Assembly: GCA_023213395.1 (NCBI GenBank)
Contig: CM041465.1
Coordinates: forward strand, 239,761,741 to 239,825,740
Reading direction: 5' to 3'
Source of the DNA: Cycas panzhihuaensis
Lineage: Eukaryota > Cycadophyta
Length of the DNA: 64,000 nucleotides
Shown piece by piece: positions 19,411-31,811 of this stretch (position 1 is the stretch's first letter; the number at the start of each line of letters is the position of its first letter). A program made the position numbers and the translations under genes. Under the pieces are notes generated by a model, which saw only the letters and a program-made list of their open reading frames with translations, ran no database searches and was not told where the DNA came from.

Positions 19411-22337
19411 TGGAATCATGTCTATGGGATGGTCACTACACCTAGTAGGGGTTGAGGTGGTCAACAACCACCTACTGGAATGTGAATAGGATCCTACAAG
19501 CAAAAGAGAACACCACACAGGGCGTCTATACACCAAAGCGCAAGTTTGATACCCATGAATAGTGCCTAACTTCCTTAGAGTAGCTTTCACTTTTGATTTT
19601 GAGAGGCGAGATACACGTAGGGGTGTCTCGGGTAACCCCAAAGGATGAGGTCCTCCCAACCTTGGTGGCCGGAAGGGAGGAGGAGGCCTAGCAAAGTAGA
19701 TGGACCTGGCAGGAAAGATGTATGACATATAGACAAATGGAATGGGAGCGCAATACAATAGCGAGAACCTTTCCTATGTCTACTAACTCAGGGTGGGCCT
19801 AAAGTAGGTAGGAGTGATGGTGAAGATGGGCCATGTGTGAGGGAGTGGAAGTGATGTTGTGTGTATGTGCTTTCAAAAAGGAAAGAAAGTACAAACAACA
19901 CTCCCTCTCTCTCATTTCCTTTTATCAACAAAAGTTTAAGGAAAGAAATATTTCACACGCAGTCAAATATGCATGCTAAAGTGAATATGCAACTAAGGGA
20001 ATGTTTGTGCTTCGGGTGAGAAAATGGGGTGGTACGATTCCTATATAGTGATCTTTCCTAAGAAAGCATTCATGCAATATGTAAATTCAAGATGAATATG
20101 TACGAATTGCTTATTACCCTTTCTCTTTCGGTGTAGTTTATCATGCAAGCATATGTGCTAAACAAAAGACAAGAAAAAGAAGAGCTAAGTGAGAAGGTAT
20201 GGTGCGTACCTAGAAGGTCGTGCTGTTGGAAGAGGACCTTCACCCGTGAGTCATATTTATCTTCTTGTCCTCGCTCAATATGTAGCCGACGTTGTGGTGA
20301 AGATGGAGTGGGGGCTTCCTTACCTTCCCCATGTAAAGAGAAATAGAACAGAAAGAGTAAATGATTGTAAGAGAAAGCAGGAAACTAGGGAAGATGATAA
20401 AGGAAATGAAAAGGGCAATGGTCTACCCAGATCATAGTACTTCCTTATCCTTGCAAATACCACCACGTAACTTGCACTCATAAAGACCTTTGCCCTCCCA
20501 AGAGAGCTGCTAAGAAACAAAATAAATATACATACAATGATATAATGAAAAACTGCTGAAATATAATATGTTACGTTAGTCAATTCTCCATAAAAAATAA
20601 CTCAGTAATATCTCCAAAAGAAATCACCAAAACCTTCCAAGCAAGAAGGACTTTAGCCTCGAAATGGCCAACCCTTTGGTCTATGTACCTCCATGCTACT
20701 TGAAAGTGTAAAGAGCAACAAATAGGATAGCCTATGGGTGAAATAACAGGAAGAGGATGAGTGTTGTAAAGTTTGTGGGTAGTTACCAGTGTTGCGAACG
20801 TGCTATAGGTAGAAAGTTGTATCATAGGCAGTACCAAGGCGAAGGATGAGTGCTAGATGTTGTGTAGGGCTGAAAGAAAGGCCCAAAATGAGGTGTGCAG
20901 GCTTGAGTCTAGTGTAGCAAGTGCTCCACATGTTGAAACTCAGCGCAGGCCCAATCCCAAAGGTTTCTGGGGCGTACCAAGAAAGGCACAAGTGAGGGAG
21001 AGGAAGGAGGATCAGGGTTTGCACTTGGAGAGTAGGCCTAGTAGGTATGAATCCCATCTTACTCCCTCTACTCACACCTTATGGGTCCTCTCTCACATCC
21101 TTCTTGGACATAGCCAAGGGAGGACAAGGGATACTGAGGTTACAGGTAAGAATAAATGGAAGAAGTGTACTTTCATACGGTAGAACACCAAGACATGAAG
21201 TGTATCCTAAAAGAACTTGCCTATGTAAGCTAAACTTAAAGTAAAGGATGAGAAATGAAGAAGGGTACCTACTGGGCTGAGATAAAAGTAGGTCTGCCCC
21301 TATGGACAGCAAAGAATAACAGGTTGGTGCAGTTTACAGGGTGTTTCTAAGTTATAGGAGGAGAGAGCTCACTGGAGATTGAAGGGTGCACATGGAGGCC
21401 ACTCCTGGGTGTAAATATTTGCTTGGAGATGTTGATGCAGAGGCCTATTATCATGAAACAGTGGTGCAACAGGCAGATTCTAGCTGGTATGCCAAAAACA
21501 TAGGTATGTCAAGTGTTTTGCAGAGTATCCCTGTGAGAACTGAGAGAAGAGAAGAAGAGAAGTTTTGTTGGAGAGCCAAGAAGAAGGAAAATGAGTATGT
21601 TTTTAGGATATATACCTATCCTAACCCTAATCGAGTGATTAGGGTTTAGGTAGGGCTAATTTGGTGACTTATATATGTGGTAGTTCTGTAAAAAGGGTGA
21701 GAATTACCACAACAAATTTAAAAACTAGTGAGAAATAGTCACACTGTAGTAAACTTCAAAGATCATGCAGAACTTCACTTGCACCACTAAGTTTACAACG
21801 GTGCAAAACTAGGGTGCAACAATAGTAAAAATAAGGGTCCTGGGAACCTAAAACAGGGATATCCTAGGCCTAGGAGGGGCTGACCCTCCTATCCACGTGG
21901 CTAGGGATAGTTTGAAGGGGTGAGTTGTCTAGACCAGGCATGATATCATGAGGAAAGAGTCCTAGGAATGTTAGAAATAGGTGAAAGTGCCTATCACTCC
22001 TAGGGAAACTAGGGGTCGTGGTAGCTAACTGAGGTGTGAGTGAATCACACTGAATGAAAGTGGCTCGAGGTGACGTGGAGGTAATGCAGAGGGTTGTGGA
22101 GTGCCATGGGGGTACATGACTCACTGGGGAGTATGTTTTGTGAAGGGTCATCATAGGCTAGAGACATATGAGGTGCTCAAGCGAGATGCATAACCAATCG
22201 TAAAATAAGCTAATCCAACCATGCGGCCCAAATAATACTCTAATGCACATCTCTGAAGTGGCTGAGATAAGAGAGAAAACATACCTATGCTTACCTAAGT
22301 CAATCTGTCCATATCCATTCCCAGCAGCTGGGAAATA
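19411..22337 (-). repeat. 5' LTR of element F
   Basis: About 2.93 kb, starting after the PBS (TGGAATCATG in plus orientation) and ending at 22337 with the complement of TATTTCCCAGC. The minus strand has an inverted telobox pair (21623-21646) followed by a TATA box (about 21608-21615), and the GGGGAAGGTAAGGAAG block (complement at about 20310-20330). No internal ORF looks real. Confidence 0.85.
21607..21646 (-). promoter_or_regulatory. LTR promoter of element F: telobox palindrome plus TATA box
   Basis: AACCCTAAT/ATTAGGGTT arms (21623-21631 and 21638-21646) with a 6-base loop stand about 8 bases before GGTATATATCC on the minus strand. The same arrangement occurs in D (32490-32529), with a similar palindrome in G (26593-26616). 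Confidence 0.6.
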
Positions 22338-23967
22338 GTTACTTATTTTGTTTGCTTAGAAGCCACAATCTTTTGGCTGATCCAGTTGCTTAGAGAACTT
22401 GGGCACATAGAGGTACCTTGTATGGGAGAGCTTGCCATTCTAAGGCTCTCTGTCTCTTCCCCTTTACCCTCCTTTTCCCTTATAAAATTTGCTTAAATAT
22501 TTTACATGCATATAAAAGTGGGATTGAATAACATATTGTTTCCATTTAAAATCACTTAAGTAAGATCATGCTTTTCTTTTGGTAAACATAGGCATATGCA
22601 CAAATGTATACTTTATTTTATATGCACATCTAGCATCCCATAGAAGGGAAATCAATTTGTTAAGTAGGTTTAGCTTTCCAAAGAAACCAAGGACCATTGT
22701 GAAAGGTATGCACACTCCATTTGCTTTCATTTTCACTTTGAACTCTCTTTTCCCTTGCACTTTTTTCCATTTGTTTTTCATATAAGCATCTCGAGGAAGG
22801 TAAGGAAGACCTGTCTTTGTTCCACATATAATACCCACCACGGAAAGGAGAGCGAGGTGGCAAGTAAAAGATTGCAAAGAAGGGAGAAAGGCATGCTTCA
22901 CCAACTGTCATGATTCTAGGTGCTCCTCCTTCTTTCCTACTCCTTTTCCCCCTTCTCCTAAATGAAAAGAAAAGAAAAGGTTTCATGCATCTTATCTTGC
23001 TTGTAGGCCATCCATATTGCATTCTTTATAAAAGGAAGTCATCCATCCATTGGTAGGCATTGACTCTATTTCCTTTCCCTCTTTCATTACATGGGCATTC
23101 AATCAAGGGTAATTTGAGTTGGTATACCGTCTATATTACATCCTTAATGAAGAGTAACAAAATAATTTTTCCCCTTTATTGCATTACGCTTATTAGGGTA
23201 GGAACATAAAGGAATTTAAGCCTCTTAATAATTGCTTTTCCTCCCCATGCACCATTATGACAACTTGCATTATTCATTGCACTCTTTCTTGCATTGTCTT
23301 TTTCCCTTGGTTCCTTTGTCTTTTCATTCATAAATGAAAAGGAGAGAGCGGATATGAGAGATAAAGAAGAGAGTTGTCTTTTCCTTTAAATTGCAATAAC
23401 TTAGTGGCAATAGTACTTCGCACCACAACGTTACTTTCCTAAAGCAAAATAAAAAGCATATCTTAAAACCTCCTACATACTAAGCCACCCACTTAGTATA
23501 TATAAACCATAGAAGCATTCCTTTGGTAAGGCACCCACTTGCCTTACCTTATTTAAGAGTTAGTTTTCTTATACCAAACCTCCCTTTCACTCCCTTTCTA
23601 CTTACTACCTCTTTCTTGTTGCTTGGGCACCCTTTCTCTGCTAAGGTTCGCCCCTTCTTTTCCCTCTTTCTTAAGAAAAACTCCTTTTATCTCACCTCTT
23701 CTTCCTTAACCCGTCAGTATAGGAGAGTCCCCTTTGAGGATACTCAGTAAACTGAGGATGCCCTTGCCTATTTTGAATCCAAGAAGGCACCTGTCTAAAG
23801 GGAGGGTCTTGTGCACCATTTATGGGTCCTTGAACCTATGTTCCAACATGTAGATTCCCTTTGTGGGTGATTTATTCCCCTACTTCCAAGGACTCTTAAT
23901 CCCCTTTGTTTAGCGATTGTATAGGCTTGATCCCCTTGTGTTTAGTGATCCCTTAGAGGTACGCATC
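22338..23967 (+). repeat. LTR remnant H (plus strand, R/U5 side)
   Basis: Homologous in reverse orientation to the R/U5 side of G and more distantly to the LTRs of B and D. Shared blocks include GGAAGGTAAGGAAG (near 22795), CTTGAACCTATG (near 23830) and the end TCCCTTAGAGGTACGCATCTA. Its left part was displaced by the insertion of F at 22337. Whether H belonged to a full element or a solo LTR cannot be seen. Confidence 0.7.
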
Positions 23968-24084
23968 TAAAGACTACCCCCTTGTACCCTATTATAAGGT
24001 CTTAAGTAGTGAAGGAAGCTATTGAAGCCTCTACCTCCCAACAAAACCCATTTGTGTGTGAAGTCACCTTGCTCTGGAGGGTGG
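23968..24084. other. Spacer between the two inverted LTRs H and G
   Basis: About 117 bases without an ORF and without a recognisable PBS on either strand. It separates the 3' ends of two LTRs of the same subfamily that face each other. Confidence 0.5.
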
Positions 24085-27000
24085 AAGCACCCCTCTAAGG
24101 GGTCACTAGATGGAAGGAGATCAAGCTTATATAATCAACAACTATGGGGCTAAAGGATCTTTGGAAGCAAGGGAGAGGATTACCCACAAAGGGCATTCGT
24201 GTGTCAGCACATATATTTGAGGACCCTCAAGTGGCGTACAAACCTTCCCTTATGGTGAGCACCTTCTCAAGTTCAAGATGGGCAAGGGGGCTTCCTTAGT
24301 TTGTTGAGCAGCCTCAAAGGGACCCTCCTATCCTAAATGGTCGAGGAAGGAGGATTGATATGAATGACGCCTTTCCCGAGAAGGGGGAAAGGAAGGAGGT
24401 AGACCCTAATAGAGGAAGGGGTACCTACAAACAAGAAATGAGTGATGGGTAGTGAAGGTGTAAGGAGGAAGTTGGGTGGAAAAGAACCAACTCCCAAACA
24501 AAGGTAAGACAAGATGATGGCTTGCCAAAAGAGGGCACTTTGAGGAGGATGCTCCTAAGGTACCAACACCCTAAATAGATGGCTAGGTATGCAAAGGTTA
24601 GGCAATGTGTCATTTCTTTCATTTTATAGTGAGTCATATAATGTTGTGGGTTATTGATATTTCTGATTTATCATAAATTAAGAGGGGAAGGAAAGAATAA
24701 TAACATTCTCTCTCTCGACTCTAGCCTCTCTCTCTTTGCTTTTTACAAATGTCAAAGGAGCCAAGAAAGTGGGAATTGTATGCAAAGAATGTGACAACTA
24801 GTGCAAGCTAACCCAATAGTGCATGGGAAAGAAAAAAGGTTATGGTAGAGTAACTTGCAACCTTTTGTACCCTTACCATAACGGATATAAGAGTCATGCA
24901 AGAAGAGGGGAATGGGAATGTAACAATGGTAGGGAAGAACCCGACTAGTGGGATTAATGTCTACACATATAAAATAACTATACCTTCCTCTACATGAATA
25001 AGTTGAATAATCCATAAGCAACAAAACATAAATAACATTTTCTTTGTTCTTTTTCTTTCCTTAGGAGTAAGGAGGAAAGGAGTAAGCAAGGAGATAGGGT
25101 AAGGAGTGTACATAGAATGGGGATGGCTAATGTAGGGGGCCCTTTCTTTCCTCACGATCTGCCCTTATCCACCTAATGCTCCTTATTGTAGTTGGTGTTG
25201 TAGGAGGAATATTGGCAGGGCTTCCTTACCTTCCCCAAGGACTAATAGAAAAAGAAACTAAAAGGGAAAGGGTTGCTCATAAAGAAAGTTCAAAGCAATG
25301 TAATAATAATAAAAGAGATGTGCACACCTTTCATGAAGACCTTCACTTACTACAAAAAGGCGAAACCTGTACAATGAGTTGTTTACCCTTTCTCAAGGGT
25401 GCTAGATACACATGGGAGAAAATGCACACTCGTATATGGGCATATATGCTTGCTAAAGGAAAATAATGTGACCTTATATAAATATCTTTTAAATAAGCAC
25501 AATATGCAATCCAAACTTTGCTTAGTATGCATGCAAAATGCTCCAATAACTACGGGAAAAGGGGGTTAAAAAGAGAGAAAGGATATCCTTAGAATGGCTA
25601 GCCCTCTAAGTGAGATACCTCCACATATCCAAGCACTCAACAAATAGATCAAGTAAGAAGCCAAGGTTTTCAAGCAGTAGGAAAAGCAACAAAGTTTGTG
25701 AATGGTAAATGTTGTAAGAAATGCAAAAGTTGTAAATGTTGCAATATGCAACTTTTGCAAGATTTACAAAAGTGAAGCTAAAAACTTTGTAAAACACAAG
25801 GGATAGCTACAAAATCAGATTTTAAGAGGGTATGAATTCTAGTTGTAGGCATTGTAAGCTATTGCCAATGTTATAACTAGCAAGATCCCTACCTCAAGGT
25901 TTCTAGGTGTATAAGAGAGGTATAAGGAGAGAAAAAGTAAAAAGGGTAGAGGATTGCCTTAAAAGAGATGGCCAATAGGGTTAAAACCCTATCCTAGAAC
26001 TCCTTTCTCCCTTTGCTCCACCTTTTTCTCTCAACCTCCTTGATTGGAACCTAGGAGAAACCTTAAGGCATGAGGGAAACAAGCCAAGAAAAGGAAGGGT
26101 TTGCCTTCTAGAAGGGAGGTGAGTGAAATGGTTTTGTAAAGAAGGCTAGACAAACATGTAAGAAACCTCTTTTGCCAAAGGAAAGAGACAATATATAAGT
26201 CTGAAAAAAACCTATTAAACTAATTTCAAATAGTTTTACCTTATGATATGGTTAGGAAGTGGGTTTCCCTTGAGGAATAGGTGAGAAATCCCTACAATGG
26301 TGCAAGAAGAGAGTGCAACCTACAAGCAAACTTAATACCAATGATTTGATGGAGCACTTGAGGAGAGGATCTATTTAAAACTAGCTGTTGTAGACCTACA
26401 ACTTAGGGTTTTTACCCTAAGGAAAAAGAAGGAAAGAATAAAGAGTAGGCAACAGTAGAAGAGAGCTTTCTTTTTTCCAATTTTTCTCTAAGAGAGGAGA
26501 GGAAGAAAAGGAAGAATGAGCCAAAATTTAGGTTTTTAAATGAATGAAGAAGAGAGACCAATGGCTTTCTTTTTAGGTTTTATATTCTCCCTAACCCTAA
26601 ACGAGCATTTAGGGTTACAGAGGGGATGAGTATGCAAGGATGCCATGTGGCAGTTCTGCGAAAAGGGCGAGAATTGCCATGGTTGTTTAAAAAAATGAAG
26701 TTAAACAGTCGCACCGCGGCAAACCTCACAGTACCATGGCAAACTTCGCGGTACCACTAAGTTTGCAGTGGTGCGAGACCGAAACTTAAAATTAAGGCAG
26801 AAATAGGGCCTAGAATCAATCAGAGAGATGTGCAAAAGCTGGGCAGGCTGGAAGATCGTGCCCAAGTGGCTGACACGTGGCCAAAAGAGAAAAATGAGTC
26901 TGTGGGGGTGGTCCTATCACACTTGGAATGGGATTCAAAGTAGGGACATGATTGTCGTTGTGAACGGATCATGACCAATAATGACATTTGAGGAGCTGTG

Positions 27001-27272
27001 GAGGTGTTATGGGCTGCTGAGCGCCATATGGGGTGTACGACTCGCTAAAGAGTGCCCCACGGTGGGTCGTCATAGGCTAAAAATATGTGGCAGGCATAAG
27101 CAACGTGATTAGGCAAGAAAGCAATGCGATCACATAAACGACAGGCAAGCATGCATCAAACAATACCCTAAGCCACTTCGACCAAGTGAAAGCGAGGATG
27201 AAAGTGATAAGTATATACTTGAGCTTACCTGATTCAACTCATCTCAAGTCCATTTCTGGTAGCTAGGAAACA
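24085..27272 (-). repeat. LTR G (minus strand), inserted in the integrase of D
   Basis: About 3.19 kb. The right end is precise: the complement of TGTTTCCTAGC ends at 27272, and the next bases (ACCACTTACCAA) continue D's integrase in frame with its homologue in B. The minus strand carries a telobox palindrome (26593-26616), an AAACTT...GGTACC...AAGTTT palindrome near 26735-26765, a GCCATGTGGC site near 26642 and GGGGAAGGTAAGGAAG near 25225. The left end is inferred only from alignment with H. Confidence 0.78.
26593..26616 (-). promoter_or_regulatory. Telobox palindrome in LTR G
   Basis: Perfect 9-base arms AACCCTAAA/TTTAGGGTT with loop CGAGCA. On the minus strand a TATA-like AGAATATAAAAC follows at about 26575-26586, so it sits in the promoter of G. 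Confidence 0.6.
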
Positions 27273-27539
27273 ACCACTTACCAAGCCAACCTCACCTCTA
27301 TGGCTAGGGCATGAAGGACTTATGATAAAAACCTTTATTCCCATCCTTTACATCCCAAGGACCATGTCCTCAAGTTAGAATATCTCCATGATTGCTTGAC
27401 CAAATTTAGACCCAAATGGGTTGGCCCTTTTGTCATCCTCAAGAGTCTTGGGAATGATGCTTACAGGATCGCCATCCTAGAGGGCCTCGAATTTGAGAAG
27501 ACTGTGAATGGGAAATTCCTTAGGAAATTATATGCATGA
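27273..27539 (+). pseudogene. Integrase C-terminal tail of element D
   Basis: The translation matches the tail of B and A: NLTSMARA, TYDKNLYSHPL, DHVLKLEYLHDCLTKFRPKW, VGPFVIL, AYRIAILEGLEFEKTVNGKF, ending LRKLYA with TGA at 27537-27539. It needs frame changes. The core lies beyond G. Confidence 0.85.
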
Positions 27540-28229
27540 CTATTTCATTTTCCTTTTACACTCTGAAATGAGCCTAAACTACCATCTTAGGCACGTCTCC
27601 ATTCCTCCTAGCCAGTGGTGGAATGGTAGCTTAGGGTGGCCTCCTTGTTTCTTTTGGGTTCCTCCTATGGAACCCCTTGCCCCCCTTTCTCTGGAGACCC
27701 TATCCTCCTATTTGGGTGTATTGTCCCGATCACTCATGGGCTTGGGTACATTCCCTGACTAGGGTGACACGTCGGAGTGTCGTCACTTTGTTCCCATTGG
27801 CACTTCCTTTACATATCCTGTTATGCTCCCATATGGACATGTATGCTACCCTACTTCCTAGCCTCACATACATCTATCACCGATGCTCATGGTGATCATA
27901 TGTGCGCCTACTAAATATGTAGCCCTGCATGAAAGGAACTGTGTATAACCCAAACAAAGCTCATAACACAAACCATATAATGACTAACTCAAACATCATG
28001 ATCCATATCTCCTCATGCATGCACGCACACTCTCACATCACATATGCATACATACATATAAAAGTAAATGCAATACCAATCCATCATCATGTGTCATCAT
28101 ACATATCAGTATATACCAAATGGGGTACCAACGGCCCTGTCTATATACATTAAATAATCAGCATGTGTTATATCATACAAATGGTATGGTACATCATCTG
28201 CGGGAAGCTGGAATCCTTGTAGGGAGGAG
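27540..28229 (+). other. Convergent 3' region between pol and PMD gene, element D
   Basis: Begins with the invariant block CTGAAATGAGCCTAAACTACC, then a stem-loop (CCATTCC/GGAATGG at about 27599-27626). AT-rich sequence shared with B (45280-45950) follows. No ORF is supported. Confidence 0.6.
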
Positions 28230-30305
28230 TACAATCATGTGGCAACATATGGTGACTCCCTAGAGGTACGTTACTTTCCCCTGTCAAATCAAAACTATTA
28301 TACCCTACTCTACTACTACCCCACTCCTGCAGTATCATCTCCCAGTCGATGTGATCCCTCTCATGGGGACCACATGCCTCCCAGACTCTGCTTGCATCTC
28401 TGGGAGCTCCCTGCCTCGCTCCCCTCATCTCGAGGCCTCTTTAGGGTCGTCGTCACTGTGTGGGTATGTGTCATGCTCCGTGATGACCTCGATGCTACCT
28501 GGTCTACCAGCTGATCATATCATGCTTAGATATGATCCCTCTCGCTCTCCACCCCCTAAAGTCTCTTCTCCATACCTCAAAACCTCTCCTCCATCCCTCA
28601 GAGATGCTCCTCTAGCACTGCCATCCTGATACGACTCTTGGAATCCCTACCTGCTCCTCCTTGAGCCTCTAACACCTATACCTGACCTCACAGAGCATCC
28701 CTCTTGACTCAGGTCTCATCCAGCTCTCCCTGCAATTATCCCACGCGTGCCTTCTGCTCCTGGGACTCTGTTATCCATATGTCCCTAGCCCTAACCAATT
28801 GGGTGAATGCTGTTGTATGAGCCCCTGCCGATTATGGCTCCTCTCCCGCCTATATGGGAGGTTGCCCCTATGCATAAGCCCAGGGGAGCATCTCCCAGAC
28901 TACCGCCTCCACCAATCTCTATATCTCCATCGCTCCTGTGAAGTCTAACACTCCATGTGTTAATATATGTATCCATATATATCAAATAAAATCAAATATC
29001 TAGATATTAGGTGATCGAAACATGACAGGAAAAGGTAGCATCTCACTTATTGGGGCCACCGTCTCCTCGAATTGGATGATGGAATCTTCCTCGGGTACTC
29101 CACCAACTACTCGTACCTCCTCTTCCTCTGGTACCACCTCAGCGATTACCTAGACTAGTGTAGCATCTCCACCCCCCTCTGCTGGTGCTATTGTCACCCT
29201 AGATCTCCCTACTATCCTCAATCTCCAGGCCTATGTATGTGGGCCTCTACCTCCCTCTACAAATCTTGATATACCTACCTCTACCTCTGTAGCTCCGGAA
29301 GGACCCACCTCTCATCCTACGGCTCCAGACGGTCCTGCCTCTCCACCTTCTACTCTAGATAGGCCTACCATGTCATCTTTATCATCCCCATCATCATCAT
29401 TATCATTACCAGGGATGACTCTCACTCTGCCTACCTCATCATCATTGCTCTACCTCAACCCTCAATATGGATCAAATATATAGTCAGCCATGATGAGGAG
29501 GTCCAGCGACGTAGCCTCCACCGAGTGACAGACATGTGCTGAGTCCTCGATCCGCCTAAACTGAGTCTGCCACCTATGGACCATGGGCACCCACTCCGAG
29601 ATGGGGTGTGATCCTCCTGTGGGTGCCACCACTCTGAAGTGATAAAAAAACCAACACTACAGTAACATGTTGTAAGACAATCCTCCTCTCCATGCCACCC
29701 TGATAGCGTCTAGCTGAGTGATTAAGTTTGTCGCTATCAAGGTGGCCCAATCTAGCCTCTCCCTAGCCTTGCACCTCTTGACTGCGTCCATCCACCCACC
29801 AGGTATGTCTCTATAGTTCTATTTCTAGGATATCCAAAATAGAATGCATAAGCTAATTAGTTTCCTCACTCGGGGAACTCTAGACAGGACCATAGTCTGC
29901 AAGGGTATACCCCTCATCTCCCACCTATCCTATCCAGAAAAGAACATCATTGCCTCTCTTTATGTTACCTCATTACTATGATGTTGGTCATCTCACCATG
30001 AGCAACCCCAGGATCCTCCTAATGTCTCCTGGCGTGACTGTGACATCCCCCACTTGCGGGAGGTGGAACACGTGCCTCTGCCTATCCTAATGTGAGACTA
30101 TGTCTACCAAGAGGCACTAATCTGACGTGTACTGTGGTGTCCATGTGACCTTTAGTAGGCCACATCTCGTTAATACATGTTTATCCCCATGGCACATCAT
30201 CTCCATAAAGCTCAACATCGCCATCCTTATGTTCTCTTGGTTCTCTACTGTGATAACTGCTTGCAAAATACCTAAAAAATCAGTCAGAACCTGTCCAAAT
30301 CTGCT
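28230..30305 (-). pseudogene. Antisense PMD gene of element D
   Basis: On the minus strand from about 30305: ENQENIRMAMLSFMEMM, then RCGLLKVTWTPQYTSDQCLLVDIVSH and a decayed FHLP motif (about 30070). The middle part has HFRVVAPTGGSHP and HSVEATSLDLLIMADYIFDPY (29480-29640), an acidic low-complexity region (29340-29440), the intron, and exon 2 beginning MEIxRLVEAVVWEMLPWAYA (28900 downward). Several stops are present. It is collinear with the PMD genes of A and B, so the gene was a standard part of the family. Confidence 0.78.
28936..29046 (-). other. Intron of the PMD gene, element D (111 bp)
   Basis: The minus strand reads donor AAG|TGAG-type (GTGAGATGC) and acceptor TTCACAG|GAGCGATGG. The length of 111 bp equals that of A and B. 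Confidence 0.7.
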
Positions 30306-30403
30306 TGCTAGCCCTTAGGACTGCCACTCCCTCCTCTTGGATCGATATTTAGCTTTCCTTTAGGCTGTTTTCTATTTTTTCATCTATTCTACCTTTGCAC
30401 TGT

Positions 30404-30500
30404 GCTAAACTTCACAGTACCATGGAGTTTAGCCTAGGTACTATTGTAATCAGGGCCCCACGGTAAACATCACGACACCATGATCTTCGCCATGGTGTGA
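30404..30500. promoter_or_regulatory. Palindromes at the head of the PMD gene, element D
   Basis: GCTAAACTTCA/TGGAGTTTAGC (30404-30433) matches the A palindrome but with C-to-T in one arm and the pairing G-to-A in the other. A second, weaker inverted repeat (CATCACGACACCATGATC) lies at about 30465-30485. Confidence 0.65.
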
Positions 30501-30898
30501 ACTTCACCCCTACAAAATGGGGCATTTCCCACCCAAAAAACCAAAAAAATTTCCCCCAGGTGGGCCTTACTCTGACCCACTAGGACCAGGGCAACTTAAT
30601 TCCCTAGTCCCCCCTCTCTCTGGGTCTAATTTAGACTTTGAGAGATCGTTATTCACCCTTAAGGGGCCCAAAAGTACCCTAAAAAATAACAAAAATAAAT
30701 AAAATTAAAATAATAAGATGGGCTAGGGAATGAGTAATCCACTCACTAGATCTAGCCTTGCGACCACCATCTTATCATCTTCACCCCACTAGTTGTCCTC
30801 TCGCCTCGATCCAATGATCTGATCTCCCCTTGCATGCCTTCGAAATCAGGTAGCACTTCGCTACGTAAGGGAAAGGGCTCTGAACCGTTCGCAAGCCC

Positions 30899-30940
30899 AT
30901 GAAAATGAATTCCATTTTCATCAAGTTTTCCTTATATAGA
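30899..30940 (+). promoter_or_regulatory. Hairpin and TATA box before the second RNase H gene, element D
   Basis: Perfect arms ATGAAAATG/CATTTTCAT with a 5-base loop (30899-30921), then CCTTATATAGACAGGGG. The arrangement is identical in B and nearly so in A. Confidence 0.65.
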
Positions 30941-30973
30941 CAGGGGCCCCGATGAGCACTTCCTCTATTTCTA

Positions 30974-31395
30974 TCACCGTGAAAGCCCTTAGGGCCATCC
31001 CTTATCCTTGATCACCATTGCCTTTTTCCACTGCGTGGATTCTCTGCGATCCTTCCATATACAATTTCCTACGTTCTGGGATCTTCCTTCCTAAGGCCGC
31101 CAATAATGAAGCCGAGTACACAGCTGTTATCAAAGCCCTTACCGATGCACTATGTTTCCACCATTGACCCATCATCCTCTTATGTGACTTCCAGGTTGTG
31201 GTGTCCCATCTCACCCAGGTCTATCAGGTATGATGCCCATGCTTGAGAGCCTTTGCTTTAACCACTAGGTCCCTGTTAACTTATTTTTCATCTATCAACA
31301 TATGACACATCCCACGAGCCCTCAATGTTGAGGCAGACAACCTCATTCACTTCATCCTTAAGTGTCACTTTCCCCTCCTTGATGACCCCCCTTGA
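30974..31395 (+). pseudogene. Second, archaeal-type RNase H gene of element D
   Basis: The part after the start is shortened: the leader and the first DGGS motif are mostly lost by an internal deletion. The rest is clear: LPKAANNEAEYTAVIKALTDAL (catalytic Glu), LLCDFQVVVSHLTQVYQV (catalytic Asp), HIPRALNVEADNLIHFIL (C-terminal basic/Asp motif), ending DDPP with TGA at 31393, as in B. The start codon position aligned with A and B is GTG here. It lies downstream of integrase and PMD, like A and B. Confidence 0.8.
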
Positions 31396-31811
31396 GAGAG
31401 TTGTCTGGCTGCCCTGGGTGCCCATTTCTCAGGTCATCTCACACTTCACATCGCAATCTATTCAAACCTCTAAAAGTCAGCTGCTAATGAGGTTAAATTA
31501 TGGCAACCACCAGGTTTGTTTATTCACCATATTGGTTGTTATCATCATCTCTCTTCTTGTACTCCTATGATGGGGGCATTCCCCTCATCTGCTATAATTT
31601 CCAGTCAACTTCAAAGTGGTGTATAAGCAGCCCCTATGTTATCTCTACTCCTATCCTTATATCCACGCCTTCCACCATGACACTCGTTGTCACCCTTGGC
31701 TCTTGTCATGATTGTATTGTTATATGTACATATGTTACTAACTATTTCGTTGCTAGCATTCACCATCGCATTGTGCTTCCGAGCAGTGAGGCTCTGCCAC
31801 CAAGGGGGCAG
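31396..31811 (+). other. 3' untranslated region and polypurine tract of element D
   Basis: About 400 bases with no supported ORF, collinear with 60374-60790 in B. It ends in CAAGGGGGCAG (31801-31811), a clear polypurine tract directly before the LTR start TGTTTCCC. Confidence 0.75.

Larger units (their letters stand above)
16521..22337 (-). mobile_element. Element F: 5' part of a Ty3/gypsy retrotransposon, split by A
   Basis: A minus-strand element with 5' LTR (19411-22337), PBS, gag and the start of the protease region. The protease is cut at 16521 by the insertion of A, and the rest of F would continue beyond A, left of the window. Its gag and protease are clear relatives of A's but distinctly diverged, and the LTR is a different subfamily (2.93 kb). 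F itself landed in the LTR remnant H; the bases after its LTR are GTTAC. Confidence 0.88.

Noticed and set aside
20143-22154. Short ORFs (60-110 residues) in the LTR of F
   Set aside because: They lie inside an LTR, have no motifs, and are not conserved in the LTRs of G, H, B or D.
27508-27895. Possible small gene after the integrase tail of D
   Set aside because: Its start lies in the integrase tail in another frame, and the region matches the non-coding 3' region of B.
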